From contig OY986972.1 of the NCBI GenBank assembly GCA_963920575.1, positions 15,666,502 through 15,730,501 on the forward strand: a DNA stretch of 64,000 bases, given 5' to 3'. The position numbers were made by a program, and so were the translations under genes. This DNA comes from Narthecium ossifragum. Its lineage: Eukaryota > Streptophyta > Magnoliopsida > Dioscoreales > Nartheciaceae. Shown piece after piece: positions 45,160-56,400 of this stretch (positions are counted from its first letter, which is position 1; the number at the start of each line of letters is the position of its first letter). The notes beneath the pieces were generated by a model, which searched no databases, was not told the origin of the DNA, and saw only the letters and a program-made list of their open reading frames with translations.

Positions 45160-46869
45160 ATGGCCGATGATTGTATGCCACCGGGTGCATTGAGTGATTA
45201 TTTTTTACCACCTAATTATGCATCCGCTTATGTTAACGATACATATGATTTCTCCAACCCGGTATATGATTTGCATTCATACACCTATGATGCGGATTTG
45301 AGTAATCATCCATACTCTTGTTGGCAACCCCAAGGTTACTATCTACCTAATGTTCAACCACAAGATTCGAGCATACCGGACCAAAGTTTTGCACCTAGCT
45401 CTACATCGCCCTATCTTTGTCAAACACAATACCCACCACCCCAACATTGGCACGAGCCCTCCATTTCCTTTGAACCACAAGCACAAATAGATCCATCTTT
45501 GGATGAAAGGATCCTTAAAGCTCTAGAGGCATTTGAAGCACAAAACCAACTTATACATTCCCACTCACAATCATTAGCCAATATAGAAGTCCAAGTTGGA
45601 CAACTAGCTTCCTTGATCGATTCATATTATGATGAGGTTGATGGTTGTGTGAGTGAGGTAATGCTTTCTAATTTTAATGATGATGCTTGTAATAACTATC
45701 TTACCAATGTTAGTGATACATGCAACTATGAGGTTCCTAATGAGGGTTCGTTCGTTCATGATAATTTGAATGATGTTTTACCGGTGCGTGATGATATTAT
45801 TGATGATGTTTTGCCGGTATATGTTGATTTTGTGAATGATTCGAAGCCTCCGATTTTTGTTAATCTTGACATTGATGAGAATGATGAATGCATGCATGAT
45901 TTGGTACCTCCCATGTGTCATGATAATGTTCTTAATGATATGATTTTCAATTATATTGAGATTTCATGGGATATTATGATGCCGGTTTATGAAGCCTTCC
46001 TCAAGGACACACCTAAGATTGAGGATGAATCATTTGATATTAATGTGCCTGTTTATGAAGTTTTTCATGAAGATATACTTGATTTTGATAATGATTCATA
46101 CGATATTGTGTCGCCTGTTTATAAAGGTTTTCATGAGCACACATTTGATTTTGAGGAGGATGATTCTTATGATATTGATTTACCGGTTCACGAAGCTTTT
46201 TATGAGAGCTTACCTATTCTTGATGCAGTGGATGACAATGATATCTTACCAATTTTCGATGATTATGGGGATGATGGTGTTTGCAATGATACATTGCCGG
46301 TTTTTGACATGTCGGATGGGAATGATATTCTGCCTTGTTTAAATGATCATGAGGACTCTAATGATATTTGCGAGAGCTTTTATAGGAAGCCTCAAATTGA
46401 GCCTCTATCTTCCATATCATCCACACTAGTTGAACATTTTGAGGGGCCTGACATTGTTTTGATTGAAGACCATGCCAATTTTCCACATTATTTCATCAAG
46501 GACCTTATTGAGACTCCTCACCCTTCAAGTACTTTGTTCGCTAAGGGCAATCCCTATTTCTTTGATGAAACTTGTTTGCATGAGCTCAACTCTCTTCGGA
46601 CCATGTATTTCTTTACCTTGAACCATCGGCCACCAAAAGCCGATTTTAAGATGGCCCCATTTATTACAATACATGGCTTGAAGGGTGGTAATTGGCCAAT
46701 GACTGACGCTTTGCATGATTTCGTTGCCAATGATGCTTCATTCTTCTTTGATAAATCATGTTTGCATGTCTTTTCCATTCCTAAATCCATGTATTTCTTT
46801 ACGTGGAACCATCGGCCATCCAAATTCAATTGTGTTGTACATAGCATAACGTCGGGCAGAAGACGGTAA
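45160..46869 (+). CDS. 569-residue acidic ORF of the Athila-like element, function unknown
   Basis: Intact from ATG 45160 (MADDCMPPGALSDYF) to TAA. Residues 1-115 are Tyr/Pro/Gln/Ser-rich. Residues about 117-155 contain ILKALEAFEAQNQLIHSHSQ and a short coiled coil with EVQVGQLASL, which recalls the 'LE.Q.GQLA' motif in Athila gag-type proteins. Residues about 175-410 are very acidic with a repeated block of about 24 residues: DINVPVYEVFHED, DIVSPVYKGFHEH, DIDLPVHEAFYES. The C-terminal third repeats MYFFT.NHRP.K twice. No enzymatic motif, membrane segment or zinc knuckle. It may be a highly changed gag-like or accessory protein that aids trans-mobilisation; that is inference. Confidence 0.75.
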   Translation: MADDCMPPGALSDYFLPPNYASAYVNDTYDFSNPVYDLHSYTYDADLSNHPYSCWQPQGYYLPNVQPQDSSIPDQSFAPSSTSPYLCQTQYPPPQHWHEPSISFEPQAQIDPSLDERILKALEAFEAQNQLIHSHSQSLANIEVQVGQLASLIDSYYDEVDGCVSEVMLSNFNDDACNNYLTNVSDTCNYEVPNEGSFVHDNLNDVLPVRDDIIDDVLPVYVDFVNDSKPPIFVNLDIDENDECMHDLVPPMCHDNVLNDMIFNYIEISWDIMMPVYEAFLKDTPKIEDESFDINVPVYEVFHEDILDFDNDSYDIVSPVYKGFHEHTFDFEEDDSYDIDLPVHEAFYESLPILDAVDDNDILPIFDDYGDDGVCNDTLPVFDMSDGNDILPCLNDHEDSNDICESFYRKPQIEPLSSISSTLVEHFEGPDIVLIEDHANFPHYFIKDLIETPHPSSTLFAKGNPYFFDETCLHELNSLRTMYFFTLNHRPPKADFKMAPFITIHGLKGGNWPMTDALHDFVANDASFFFDKSCLHVFSIPKSMYFFTWNHRPSKFNCVVHSITSGRRR

Positions 46870-48384
46870 AATGAGCGCTTGTTGGGAGGCAACCCAACAT
46901 TTCCATGCTTCTTTGATTGTTTACTTGCTTTCTTGCATGCTTGATTGTTTTGTTTTTATTTTTGGCATGTTTACTTGGTTCCAGTGAGTGTTTCCATGCA
47001 TCCGGTACGTGAGTTTTGGCCTTGGTATGTTTAGATCTTTGTACGATGTTAGGCCGAGACGATGATGTTTGTACTCTTGCTTTTATTGGACTAACCCTTG
47101 GTTATATTTCATATCTTCTTTGCATTTGGCCAAGGATACCTTCACATGGATGCTTTAAAGCATATCAGGTTATCTCTTCCCTTTTACCCTTCATATGTGC
47201 TTGAGGACAACCACATTTAAGTTGGGGGGTACATTTGCATGTTCGATAACCTGTATATCTTCACTTAATTTGTCAATTTACTTGCATTGATGACAATGTG
47301 AAATTATTTTTGTCTTAGATGCTTGTCTTAGAGAACCATTGCACGGATTTTCTTGATTTTTATGTCTTATAAAAAGTTATGAATCATTGGATAAATGACA
47401 TTTTTCTTTTACTTCAATTCGGCTTAACACATTGTAAGTCGAATTGAGCGGTCCGAATCACCTGCGCACATGCACTTGTATGAAGGGTTGAGTGATTATC
47501 TTGAGTAGGGACCTTGATAGATTGAGATTCTGGAGCATATTCATGATCAATTGATGTGATTTATAGTTGTATTAGAAAATTTTCGTTGACTAGCCTTGAT
47601 TCGTAGCCTTCTAGGTTCGGGTAATTAAGTCTGTGGGGTGTTTTACACCTAATGCCCTAAAGCCGCCTGGCTTGGGAGTCATTGACCCAATACTCGCTAC
47701 ATGGACCTAGTAGAAAGCTTAAGGGATCAAGGCACTGCACAGCCACGCTAGTTGAATAAAAGCATAATGGTCATTAGTTGTGATTCGTGGCCTTCTAGGT
47801 TCGGGAGATTAAGCCTAAGGGGTGCTTTTACACCTAGTGCCCGAAAACCATCTGGTTTGGGAGTCACTAGCCTAAATCCTGTTACATGGACCTAGTAGAA
47901 AGCCTAAGGGATCATGACATTGCACAACCACATGCTCTATTCCTCGAAAAAAAAGAAAGAGAGAAAAGGAAAGAAAAAAATATGATTAGTGTTGAATAAA
48001 ACATGTCACATGTTCAATTGATTTGAATTGCTAAGGATGATTGATCTTGATTGGCTCCCTACTTAGATGATTACAAGACCCCGATTACTTGGTTGCTCCT
48101 TTCACGACACGGGATTGTTCAATTAGATCTTAATTGTGTCAAGTGCTTTGAAGTCTTGAAACTATATCATTTATATTCTTATTCATTTGCTTTTTACTTA
48201 GGCATGACTTGAGAGATAAAATTCGTGTATGGAAATCTACTTTGAGCATCAGAGTTGAGAATTGATTGCATATGAATCAATGCATTGTATTTTGACAAAT
48301 TAGTGGTTTTGGTTGTTTGTTTGTTTGTGTGTTTCTTTCTTTTTGGCTTTGCTCGAGGACGAGCAAAGTATAAGTTGGGGGGTG
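46870..48384 (+). other. 3' non-coding region of the Athila-like element with a tandem duplication
   Basis: Just after the ORF, TTGGGAGGCAACCCAA (about 46880-46895) can form a small hairpin; the same kind of block follows the ORF in other Athila-type elements. At about 47593-47760 and 47778-47935 a block of about 185 bp is duplicated (GCCTTCTAGGTTCGGG, TTTTACACCTA.TGCCC, TACATGGACCTAGTAGAAAG). The polypurine tract is at 48372-48384. Confidence 0.75.
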
Positions 48385-50041
48385 TGATGAGACGTGAAAA
48401 GTACACAAGTTAACCCCTTAATTTACCTTTATTAGTCTTCGAGCAAGGTATTTCTAATAATCTTCATGGTATTTCAGGTACAAGAGCCTTCAACAGGAAT
48501 TAGATAAACTTTGGAGCGTAAACGAGCCTATTCGAGCACATTTAGGTACATGGGTCAACTTCAAAGATTTAAACTGTATCTTCTCAGGAAGAACCAGATA
48601 ATATGCCATATATCATTAGAAAGCTCTGAAAGTCTAGTTTCTGAAGAATTTTACGGTTCATGATTCCGAGTTTCCTAGATGAAGTTATGGCATTTTTCGT
48701 ACCAATGCGCAGTGCTGAATGGCAAAAGAGATAATATGCAGAAAAGAAGATCGATTCTCTGTGTATAAAAGATCGATCCCTTTTGCACATTTTTCAGAGA
48801 GAACGCAACATTCTCTAGGATCGATCTCCATCTACTAGAGGATCGATCCTCGTCGGGGCGCAGCCAGAACTCAAGAGCAAAGATCGATCCTTTACCCTAT
48901 AAGGATCGATCCTTTTGTGCCAGCCGAGTAAAATCAATGGTCCAGATCTAATCCGAGTGGGGGATGCTTGGAGGCTATAAATAGACCCCTTTTGGGGGAT
49001 TTTGGGGATTCCTTTGGACAAGAAGAGGCTAAGGAAAGGGGTAATCCCCTTAGGCAAGGAAGGGAGCTCTCATCCAAGAGGGAGGAGATTGATGAAGAAG
49101 AGGATCCATCTCTTCTCCATGGCTTCTCCATCAAAGATGAGTAGCTAATCTATTTACCTAGTGGAATACCATGATGTTTTAGGTTTTCTTTATAGTTTTC
49201 TTTGGATTTTTAGATGTTGTAAACCCTATTGAGACAAGATTGTATGGATTTATGCTTCATTTATCATCTTTGTAGTTGGATTCTAATGTTGGATGGATGG
49301 ATTCTTTGGTTTGCATAAGCTAGAACCTTGTGCCCAATAGGTGTTTGTTGATATTCCCCAATAAGTAGGTTGTGCTAGAACTATGACCACTTATGTTGAA
49401 GGGAGTCTTGGCTCTAGGTTAGGGACTTGATTGTGCTAGAACCACTCCAATCCACATCTAACCTAGTAACTATCCTATCTTTTATAGTGTTTTGGATTCG
49501 AGATGTTAGAACCACCTCAATCCATTACCATATTCCATACAACCCAATTCCTTGTGACGAGATGATCCTAACCCGACCTCTCGTTAGCGATGATCGTAAC
49601 TAATCCCTCGATCATCGACTTTCTAGCATACACCTAGTGCGACGGATAGTCCTTAACCGGCTATTCTTTAGCGACGACCTTTGTTAGCCACAAGGTAGTC
49701 GATATTGTAGTGTCTCGATAGAATTGCGCATCTTGATCCATTAGAAAGCTACGATTGAGCCTAATCCGGATTGGGATTCCCTAGGACCTCTCTCTATCCA
49801 TTGAATCATTTACATGTTTTCTTAGTTTTCTTATCATAAAACCCAAAAACCATCTATTTCATTATCATTGTAGGGACACTTAGATTGAGATTAGTAGTTT
49901 AATTGTTTCCATATGCATTCCCTGTGGATTCGACTCGGACTCACCGCTAGCTACCCCCAAAGGTAGTTAGTTAAGAGTTTGATTATAAATTTCTAATTTT
50001 GATCGGGCGCGTTAAGCCGTGACACTTTCCACGTCCCATCA
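48385..50041 (+). repeat. 3' LTR of the Athila-like element
   Basis: TGATGAGACGTGAAAAG to CACGTCCCATCA, followed by the TSD GGTAC. It is nearly identical to the 5' LTR, including the three GATCGATC pairs and the TATA box at 48974-48984. Confidence 0.95.
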
Positions 50042-50264
50042 GGTACCCAGGGCAGAGTGTGGGGACTGACCGCCCCGCCTACGACGCCCACGTGGCGCTG
50101 ACCCTCATATCCACCTGCCGCTTAGTGCGGGGTTCTGCGCTGCTATGTGATGCCATGGTCGATCTATAGGGGTCGACCGATGGTAAAGGCAATATGGGTG
50201 CACCTCTACTATCACTCCGGAGTTTTTGTACGACTGGTTAGCTCGTGAATCCTGAACTGACACG

Positions 50265-50276
50265 TGGTATCAGAGC
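50265..50276 (+). promoter_or_regulatory. initiator-Met-tRNA primer-binding site of the TRIM
   Basis: TGGTATCAGAGC is complementary to the 3' end of plant tRNA-iMet and lies 2 bp after LTR1 of the TRIM. Confidence 0.9.
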
Positions 50277-50669
50277 GAGGTCGCATGTTCGAATCCCAGG
50301 GTCGTTGTTGGGGGAGATTGTTGGGCGGATGGGTGTTGTAGGCTCAGGTTGCGATCGGATGGGTTGCAGGCCCAGGCAACAACTCCTTTTGATTCGCCCC
50401 AGGCTACTGGGCTGGGTGCCCAGGGCATGGTGTGGGGACTGACCACAGGGTGTGGGGACTGACCGCCCCGCTTACAGAGCCCACGTGGCACAGACCCTTA
50501 TGTCCACCTGTCGCTTAGTGCGGGGTTCTGCGCTGCTATGTGGTGCCATGGTCGATCTATGGAGGTCGACCACGGCGCTATGGTAAAGGCAATGTAGGAG
50601 CCAGCCCCTACTATCACTCCGAAGTTTTGATATGAGTGATTAGCTCGTGGATCATGAACTGACAACAGT

Positions 50670-53443
50670 AATAACATTGATGGACTTTATTGGGGACCGC
50701 GCTTACGTCACAAGGTGCACAGGAGTTGCACCGCATAGTGCATCATGTTTTGGCCGTTTCACGGTATGCACGATTTTGTCTGTGTTTTGCATTATTCGTA
50801 CATGTATCCTCAGCTGCATGGCGTGAACTAAACAGGGAATCGGGCTCCAAGAATGCATCACGCGCGTGATGCATGCTGATTCAAGCCAATCAAACATGGG
50901 ACAGATAAATATTTTATACTTATGCCCCGGTTGGTGATTGGAAGACAAATTGTTGGGGGTTTGATGACACCTTCAACTCTACAAAAAGCTCCTCATAGTT
51001 ATTTCTTTGATTTTTAAATCCAATAACCGTCTCCGCAGACAAGAGTAGGAGGGAATGCAAGTCTTTGTATGTGCTAAGCACGTCTATTTTGAATTAAGAA
51101 GCCAGCGACCCTCGTTCATGTACCCAAAAAAAAGAATTATTGATTGGGATCGGACGGATAAATATAAGGGTAAGGGCCAAAGGTACTTATTTTATTAGAA
51201 AATGATATGGCTTGGAGCCGGGGTGTGGTTTTTTCTCCCGAACAAAAAATCCAAATTGCCCGTCTCTTTTAAAACCCAAGCCAAAAACCCTTCCTTCATC
51301 CCACGTTATGCTCCACCCATAGCTCAACCCTGAGCCGACGTCACCGCTACAACCATCCCCGTCCCACAAAAACACCACCAATCTTCTCACCATCACCTCC
51401 CATGACCTCCTCTTCCCTCCACCTCCAAGTCCTTCTCCCCCGATGCCAAAGAACTCCACAAAGAATCCCATCGCCAAACATCACCGGTTCCGTCGCCAAA
51501 CATCACCGGTTCCGTCGCCACGCACCTCCATGTAGCTTTGAAAGCTTTCCAAAAGCCTTTATAAGTCCTCACGAATCTTTTTTGACCCTTTCCCATGGCG
51601 ATTGGAGTTTGAATAACTAGATCCCAACTCCAGCGATCCTTCACCGCGCCAACCACCTATATCCAGCCCTATGCAGGCCTTGATCCCTCGATAAGACCTC
51701 GTAGGGAGACTCTCCAAGCCTCCACGAACCCAACACCACTAAGCTCATCCTCTGACGATGTCGTTTCATAGTAATTCACTTTCCATTTTTCAGTTTTACA
51801 CCTCAAATCCGTCGCCTCCACCGTTGTTCTCACCGAGCAGACGTTGAGAATCAATTCCCCAAGTTCCTACGAACCCTCTTGTGCCAAACTTGACCTCCGA
51901 TGAGCTCATTCCGCCATTAATCCATCATCAACAACTCTTCAATATTCACATTCCGTCACTTTTCTTTTTCCGCTCTTTACATCTCAGATCCTTCGACGTT
52001 CTCGTCAATCAAACACCGGGGATCAATTCCTCAGACTCCTACGAACCCTCTTGTGTCGATTTTGACTTTTGAAACTCCTTTCGTCGTCGAACCACCATCC
52101 TTAGCCATATTCAGGCCACCCCCATCGTCATCCAAGACCACCACCACCTCCCGGAAGGTCCTGCGCGGCCACCTATTACTGTCTCTTGCAATCTCTCTAC
52201 ATCACACCAGATCGACAACATATAGAGATTAGGAGGGCATTTTGATCACAAAATACGAAAAACTAATCATAACGGTTGGTTCAAGAACCTAATGCCTTAG
52301 AAAAGTTCACATTAACTTTGTAATGATAAATACCCTGTAAATGATACTAAACGACAATTTCCCGTTAAATATATCGTATCGATAAATATATCGTATCGAT
52401 TCATTGATGATTGGAACTCGGAAGATATTATGATTGGAATTTGTTGACACGTTCAAGAAATTTCTCTTAATTATCTCTTAGAAACCTGGGCCCCTCCTAA
52501 ACTATTGGGGGCACAGAAAGTATACATATGCACTAAGCATTTGTCTGTCATCGCTGCCGGCAAATTGTCCTCTTTCCATGTGCTGAAAACAGTCTATGGC
52601 GTATTTGGATGCCCCGTTTGAAATGATACGAGCGAAATCAAATTGCATGAATCACGGGGTCTGTTCAATTCCGGAATGGTTTTAGGAAGACGGATTCTGT
52701 CCGAATGCACGAATAGACGGAATCAAAATTACGGAGGATTCCGTCCATTCGCTCCTCCATCCATGTTGAGTTAAATGCACCCCTAATGAATTGATTGGAG
52801 CGGATTTGATTGGAATATCCCTCCCTCTTTGTGCCCCAAATAGCATAGATGCGACCGGAAGAAGAAATGTTAGCTAAGCAACAACCATATCCAAATTAGG
52901 TTGTAATGATATGACTACCGAGATGTGACCTGTCCATGATCGAAACATTTGCTGACTTATCCATACAAGAAACAAACTCCTGGGAAAACTGTCTAATATG
53001 ATCTCGTAAAACTGGGGCTTGTTAATTAAAAGATGACAAGCTCTCAGAATCCACCATCATAAGATTTGTTCACGAAATCAACATATAAAATCTTCAAGAA
53101 ATCGTCATGCAAGAGAAATCATCTTCTAGTGATTAACATGTGAAGCGAGCGTAGCGGATCTCCAAGCAACAGGGGACTAAATTGAGGAAGAAAGAATATG
53201 TAAGCGTTCCGGGATATACACGCAAAAGCAGTTGGGATACAATAGCATGCCCATTTCTGACTCCCGAGAGAACGAAAGAGGAAAAAAAAACATGGAAGAA
53301 AGTCTCTCTTGACAAAAGGGAATGTCGAACCCACAACTGATCAACAAAACACTGACTTTCATATAGGGAGTAAATGACATTACTATACTCAAAAGTAACA
53401 ATCGAGGGGATGGCGACCTTGCCCAGTGTCAAATCCATTGGTC
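50670..53443. other. intergenic region with small repeats
   Basis: No gene was recognised. A 22-bp perfect palindrome is at 50853-50874 (half-site ATGCATCACGC). A 22-bp unit TCGCCAAACATCACCGGTTCCG is repeated at 51471-51514. About 51740-51890 and 51930-52070 are diverged copies of one block (CCTACGAACCCTCTTGTG in both). At 52595-52845, flanks resembling TATTTGG.TGCCCC and its inverse might mark a MITE. Sequence from about 53100 is the 3' UTR of the VAMP gene. Confidence 0.45.
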
Positions 53444-56400
53444 TCAGCACTTGAAGCCATGGCAGACGGAGAGGATAATGATGAGGATCAAAGCGATAAT
53501 GATGCCCAATACTATCAGCTTAATCTTCATGTTTTGGAACCACATTTTCCTCCTCATCTTGGTTCCCTGCTGCCTGAAATCTTGAGCCTGCAGGCGCAAC
53601 AATAAGATAATCATCACAAACTCTTCAAATTAAAGAAGTTATCAAGCAAGAATCAAAAGGTGGAAGAAGCCAATGCATTGCAGGAAACCACCGTCTCAGA
53701 GCCAATTACACGGTGCACCAACGGTTGCCAGCTGGAAGTATTGGCTAAATGAGAAAGAAACAAACCTGAGAGCGAAGGTTCTCGGTTTTGTCAACAAGGA
53801 GCTCAATTTTCTCCCCACGGTCAAGGACCTAAAAAAAGTAAGACATTGCTCGCAAAAGTCAAAACATGACCAAGAACCTATCATATCCTTACCAATTAAA
53901 CAATCTCGAAGAAAATTAAGAACTCAGGATAGCAATATAATTAGACGCTTCATATTATAAAGCGCACCCAGAATTTGAAATCCTAACCTTTTCAATATTC
54001 TCCATCATGACTCCTTTAACTTCTGAAACCTGAGCCTTGACTTTTGCGAGCTTGCTAATTTCCTCAGGATGGTCCACACAGTACTGCATGTGCTCTTTCA
54101 GTTTGGACCTTGCAACACATCAATCTAGATTTAGGAAACAAAAAACTTGCCAATATGAAGTTGTAATAGCTGCATCATAGTTGTTTAAATGGTTTAGGCA
54201 AAAGAAGAAAGTACCCAAATTCACGGTTAAGACTGTGGGCCATTGCAGTTGCAGCCTTCCCTCCTCCATATCTCTTGTTAAAGTCTTCCTTCACCCTGTC
54301 CAGAAAGGCTATTGGAACTTGTCTGCCAGCAGACTCGACTGCAACCACACAATATGCTGCAAAAACCAAGGGGTAAAAAGTTCAGGGTATGTATATATAC
54401 GAGTAGATGCAACACTTCTACATGTCAACCATGCTAACTAAGCGACGTTAAATTTCTCAGCTAAAAGATTTGAAATTAAGTCAAAACTGCCCCATAAGAT
54501 AGTAATGCAACATCAACGCTGTATATAAAAAGTGTAGTTTTGCACTAAGTTTGAATCCAGAGAGATGTCAACCAAGCAAAACATTTAAGAGCTGCAACTA
54601 GTATTAGTTACAGTCCTTTTCAGTTATTAGCGCTTTCAACTGGTACACAATTCCGACTTTGCATAACCGGAAAAATCATCCAAGACGAAGTACAAGGAAA
54701 CGGTTTGGACCCGTCCATACCCCATACCACCTTACTGACCTCAGCATCATCTTCCAATAGAGATAATAGTCAATACCAGGGTGTGTGTCAAGATCTCATA
54801 TCTCTAGGTCCTATAATACCTTGTGATTGACAACAAGAACAAAGGAGACGACTTTAACGTCTGTTAGTGTTATGCTATAATATCTTCGCCGTATATGTGG
54901 GATAAATTCTCAGGTCCTTCCATTAGCAATACAACAAAGACCGGGAAGCTAATCCTACTCACGATTAAATACAGAAGATAGGTAAAATTTGTAGAGCATT
55001 GGATAGACACCGACTACAAACTGTGAAAATGACCATCAGAAGTATCTGGTGATACCAAGCCACCCACTTAGTTCCCAGTATAAGGAGGGAATAATGTGAA
55101 ATAGCAGCTAATTCATCTCAAACAACCAAAGAAGGTGAAAGTATAGGCAAGGTATCTAAGACGGATAAACGAATTTATTCCCTTCAAAAGCAAACATCTA
55201 TGCAACCTAAAATGAGAAGAAATGAGAAGGGTGACTAATTCTCGCAAAAAATGAAAATGCCCTTTGCTCTGTGATGAGCAACATACAACTAAATGCCACT
55301 TTCAGCTTAGTATAGCTATGAACCTGAAAGTTTCTTAGGTTCTTTGAAGGGAAAAGTTTTCACCAACTCTCCCAGCTTGTAAGACCAATCATCACATCAA
55401 ACCTTTTCTTTGAGGCTAATTGGCATATCCTTAGGATGCTCACATTTCATCACTTTGAACCATTTTGACTAACCAGTGAGTTCCAAGACAATCTCATATA
55501 CCTTAAAGCTCACACCGTCAAGACCACGGACCACAAATTGAAATGATGGGTTGTCCAGAATTCTGACGCCAATGATAATTGGGCATAGAAAGATGATTTG
55601 AATCTAAACAATCCCCAGCTTTGTACTACAAGTTCATCACATGCTACTCGTTTGCATTGAATGCAGACATGACCAAGACATAGTTACCTCCTATGAACCA
55701 TTTGAAACAAGTACAACATATACTTGTCAACATCACATACAAAAAATGAGATACTATGTGAGACGAGATATGACTCAAAATCTTCTTGCTTTAAGTCATG
55801 AGTGCCATGCAGCTATATTGAATGTATTGGAAAAACTAAAATTGAACCAGAAGAAAAAAAAAAATTAGCACCATAAACGTCAAATAATGGGAAATAGCTA
55901 TAAGGATCTGGACAAAAAGATATCTTCAAAGTTCATTACACAACTAGCTTTACACCAATCCGATACAAAACAACGGCAGCATTAGCAAGTTTGGGCTTTA
56001 TCCCAGTATTTATGTCCTAGTATCATGCTATGGCACTTACAACCATTTTAGTTACTCATAAAGAAACAGAAAATTGGCTATTGCAGACCATAGATGCAAT
56101 TGTTTAGACAAGAATCAAGCCATATGTCAAGTACAGAAACATAGTGCATGCACTTTAAGAGGGTGGTTAGATAAACACTCAAGCAACTTCATCAACATTT
56201 TATCCCAACATATATGTCTAATAGAAATCCATTAGCTCAACATCTTACCATAAACAAATAAGCATACAAGAAGATCTAATACACAAAATCCCAACTACAA
56301 GTTTACAAGAGAAATGATCTACTAACCTACACACTACCAGTACCAAAAAAGGCTCTAACCATTGACACCACCTCAAAATATTCTTAACAAGAAACACCAA

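Larger units (their letters stand above)
43219..50041 (+). mobile_element. non-autonomous Athila-like retrotransposon, complete and young
   Basis: 6823 bp with a perfect 5-bp TSD GGTAC (43214-43218 and 50042-50046). LTRs of 1658 and 1657 bp differ by only scattered changes. The primer-binding site TGGCGCCGTTGCCGGGGA is the Athila/Tat type. The polypurine tract AAGTTGGGGGGTG abuts the 3' LTR. The 3.5-kb interior lacks protease, RT, RNase H and integrase, so it depends on proteins from another element. It holds one intact 569-codon ORF. Insertion was into LTR1 of the TRIM. Confidence 0.95.
43117..50664 (+). mobile_element. TRIM-like mini-retrotransposon, split by an Athila-like element
   Basis: Without the nested insertion it is about 720 bp. 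LTR1 is 43117-43218 plus 50047-50262. LTR2 is 50319-50664 (346 bp). Both start TGTTGG.CGGATGGGTG and end GAACTGACA. LTR1 is followed by the initiator-Met-tRNA primer-binding site TGGTATCAGAGC (50265-50276). Only about 40 bp of interior remains before the polypurine-like TTGTTGGGGGAGAT. The flanks ACAAT (43112-43116) and ACAGT (50665-50669) are a TSD with one mismatch. No coding capacity, which defines TRIM elements. Confidence 0.85.

Noticed and set aside
51187..52072. Short open frames in the intergenic region upstream of the VAMP 3' end
   Set aside because: Low-complexity, overlapping on both strands and without known motifs; tandem repeats explain their openness.
52595..52845. Possible MITE with TATTTGG..GCCCC ends
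   Set aside because: Termini match over only about 12 bp and no TSD could be fixed.
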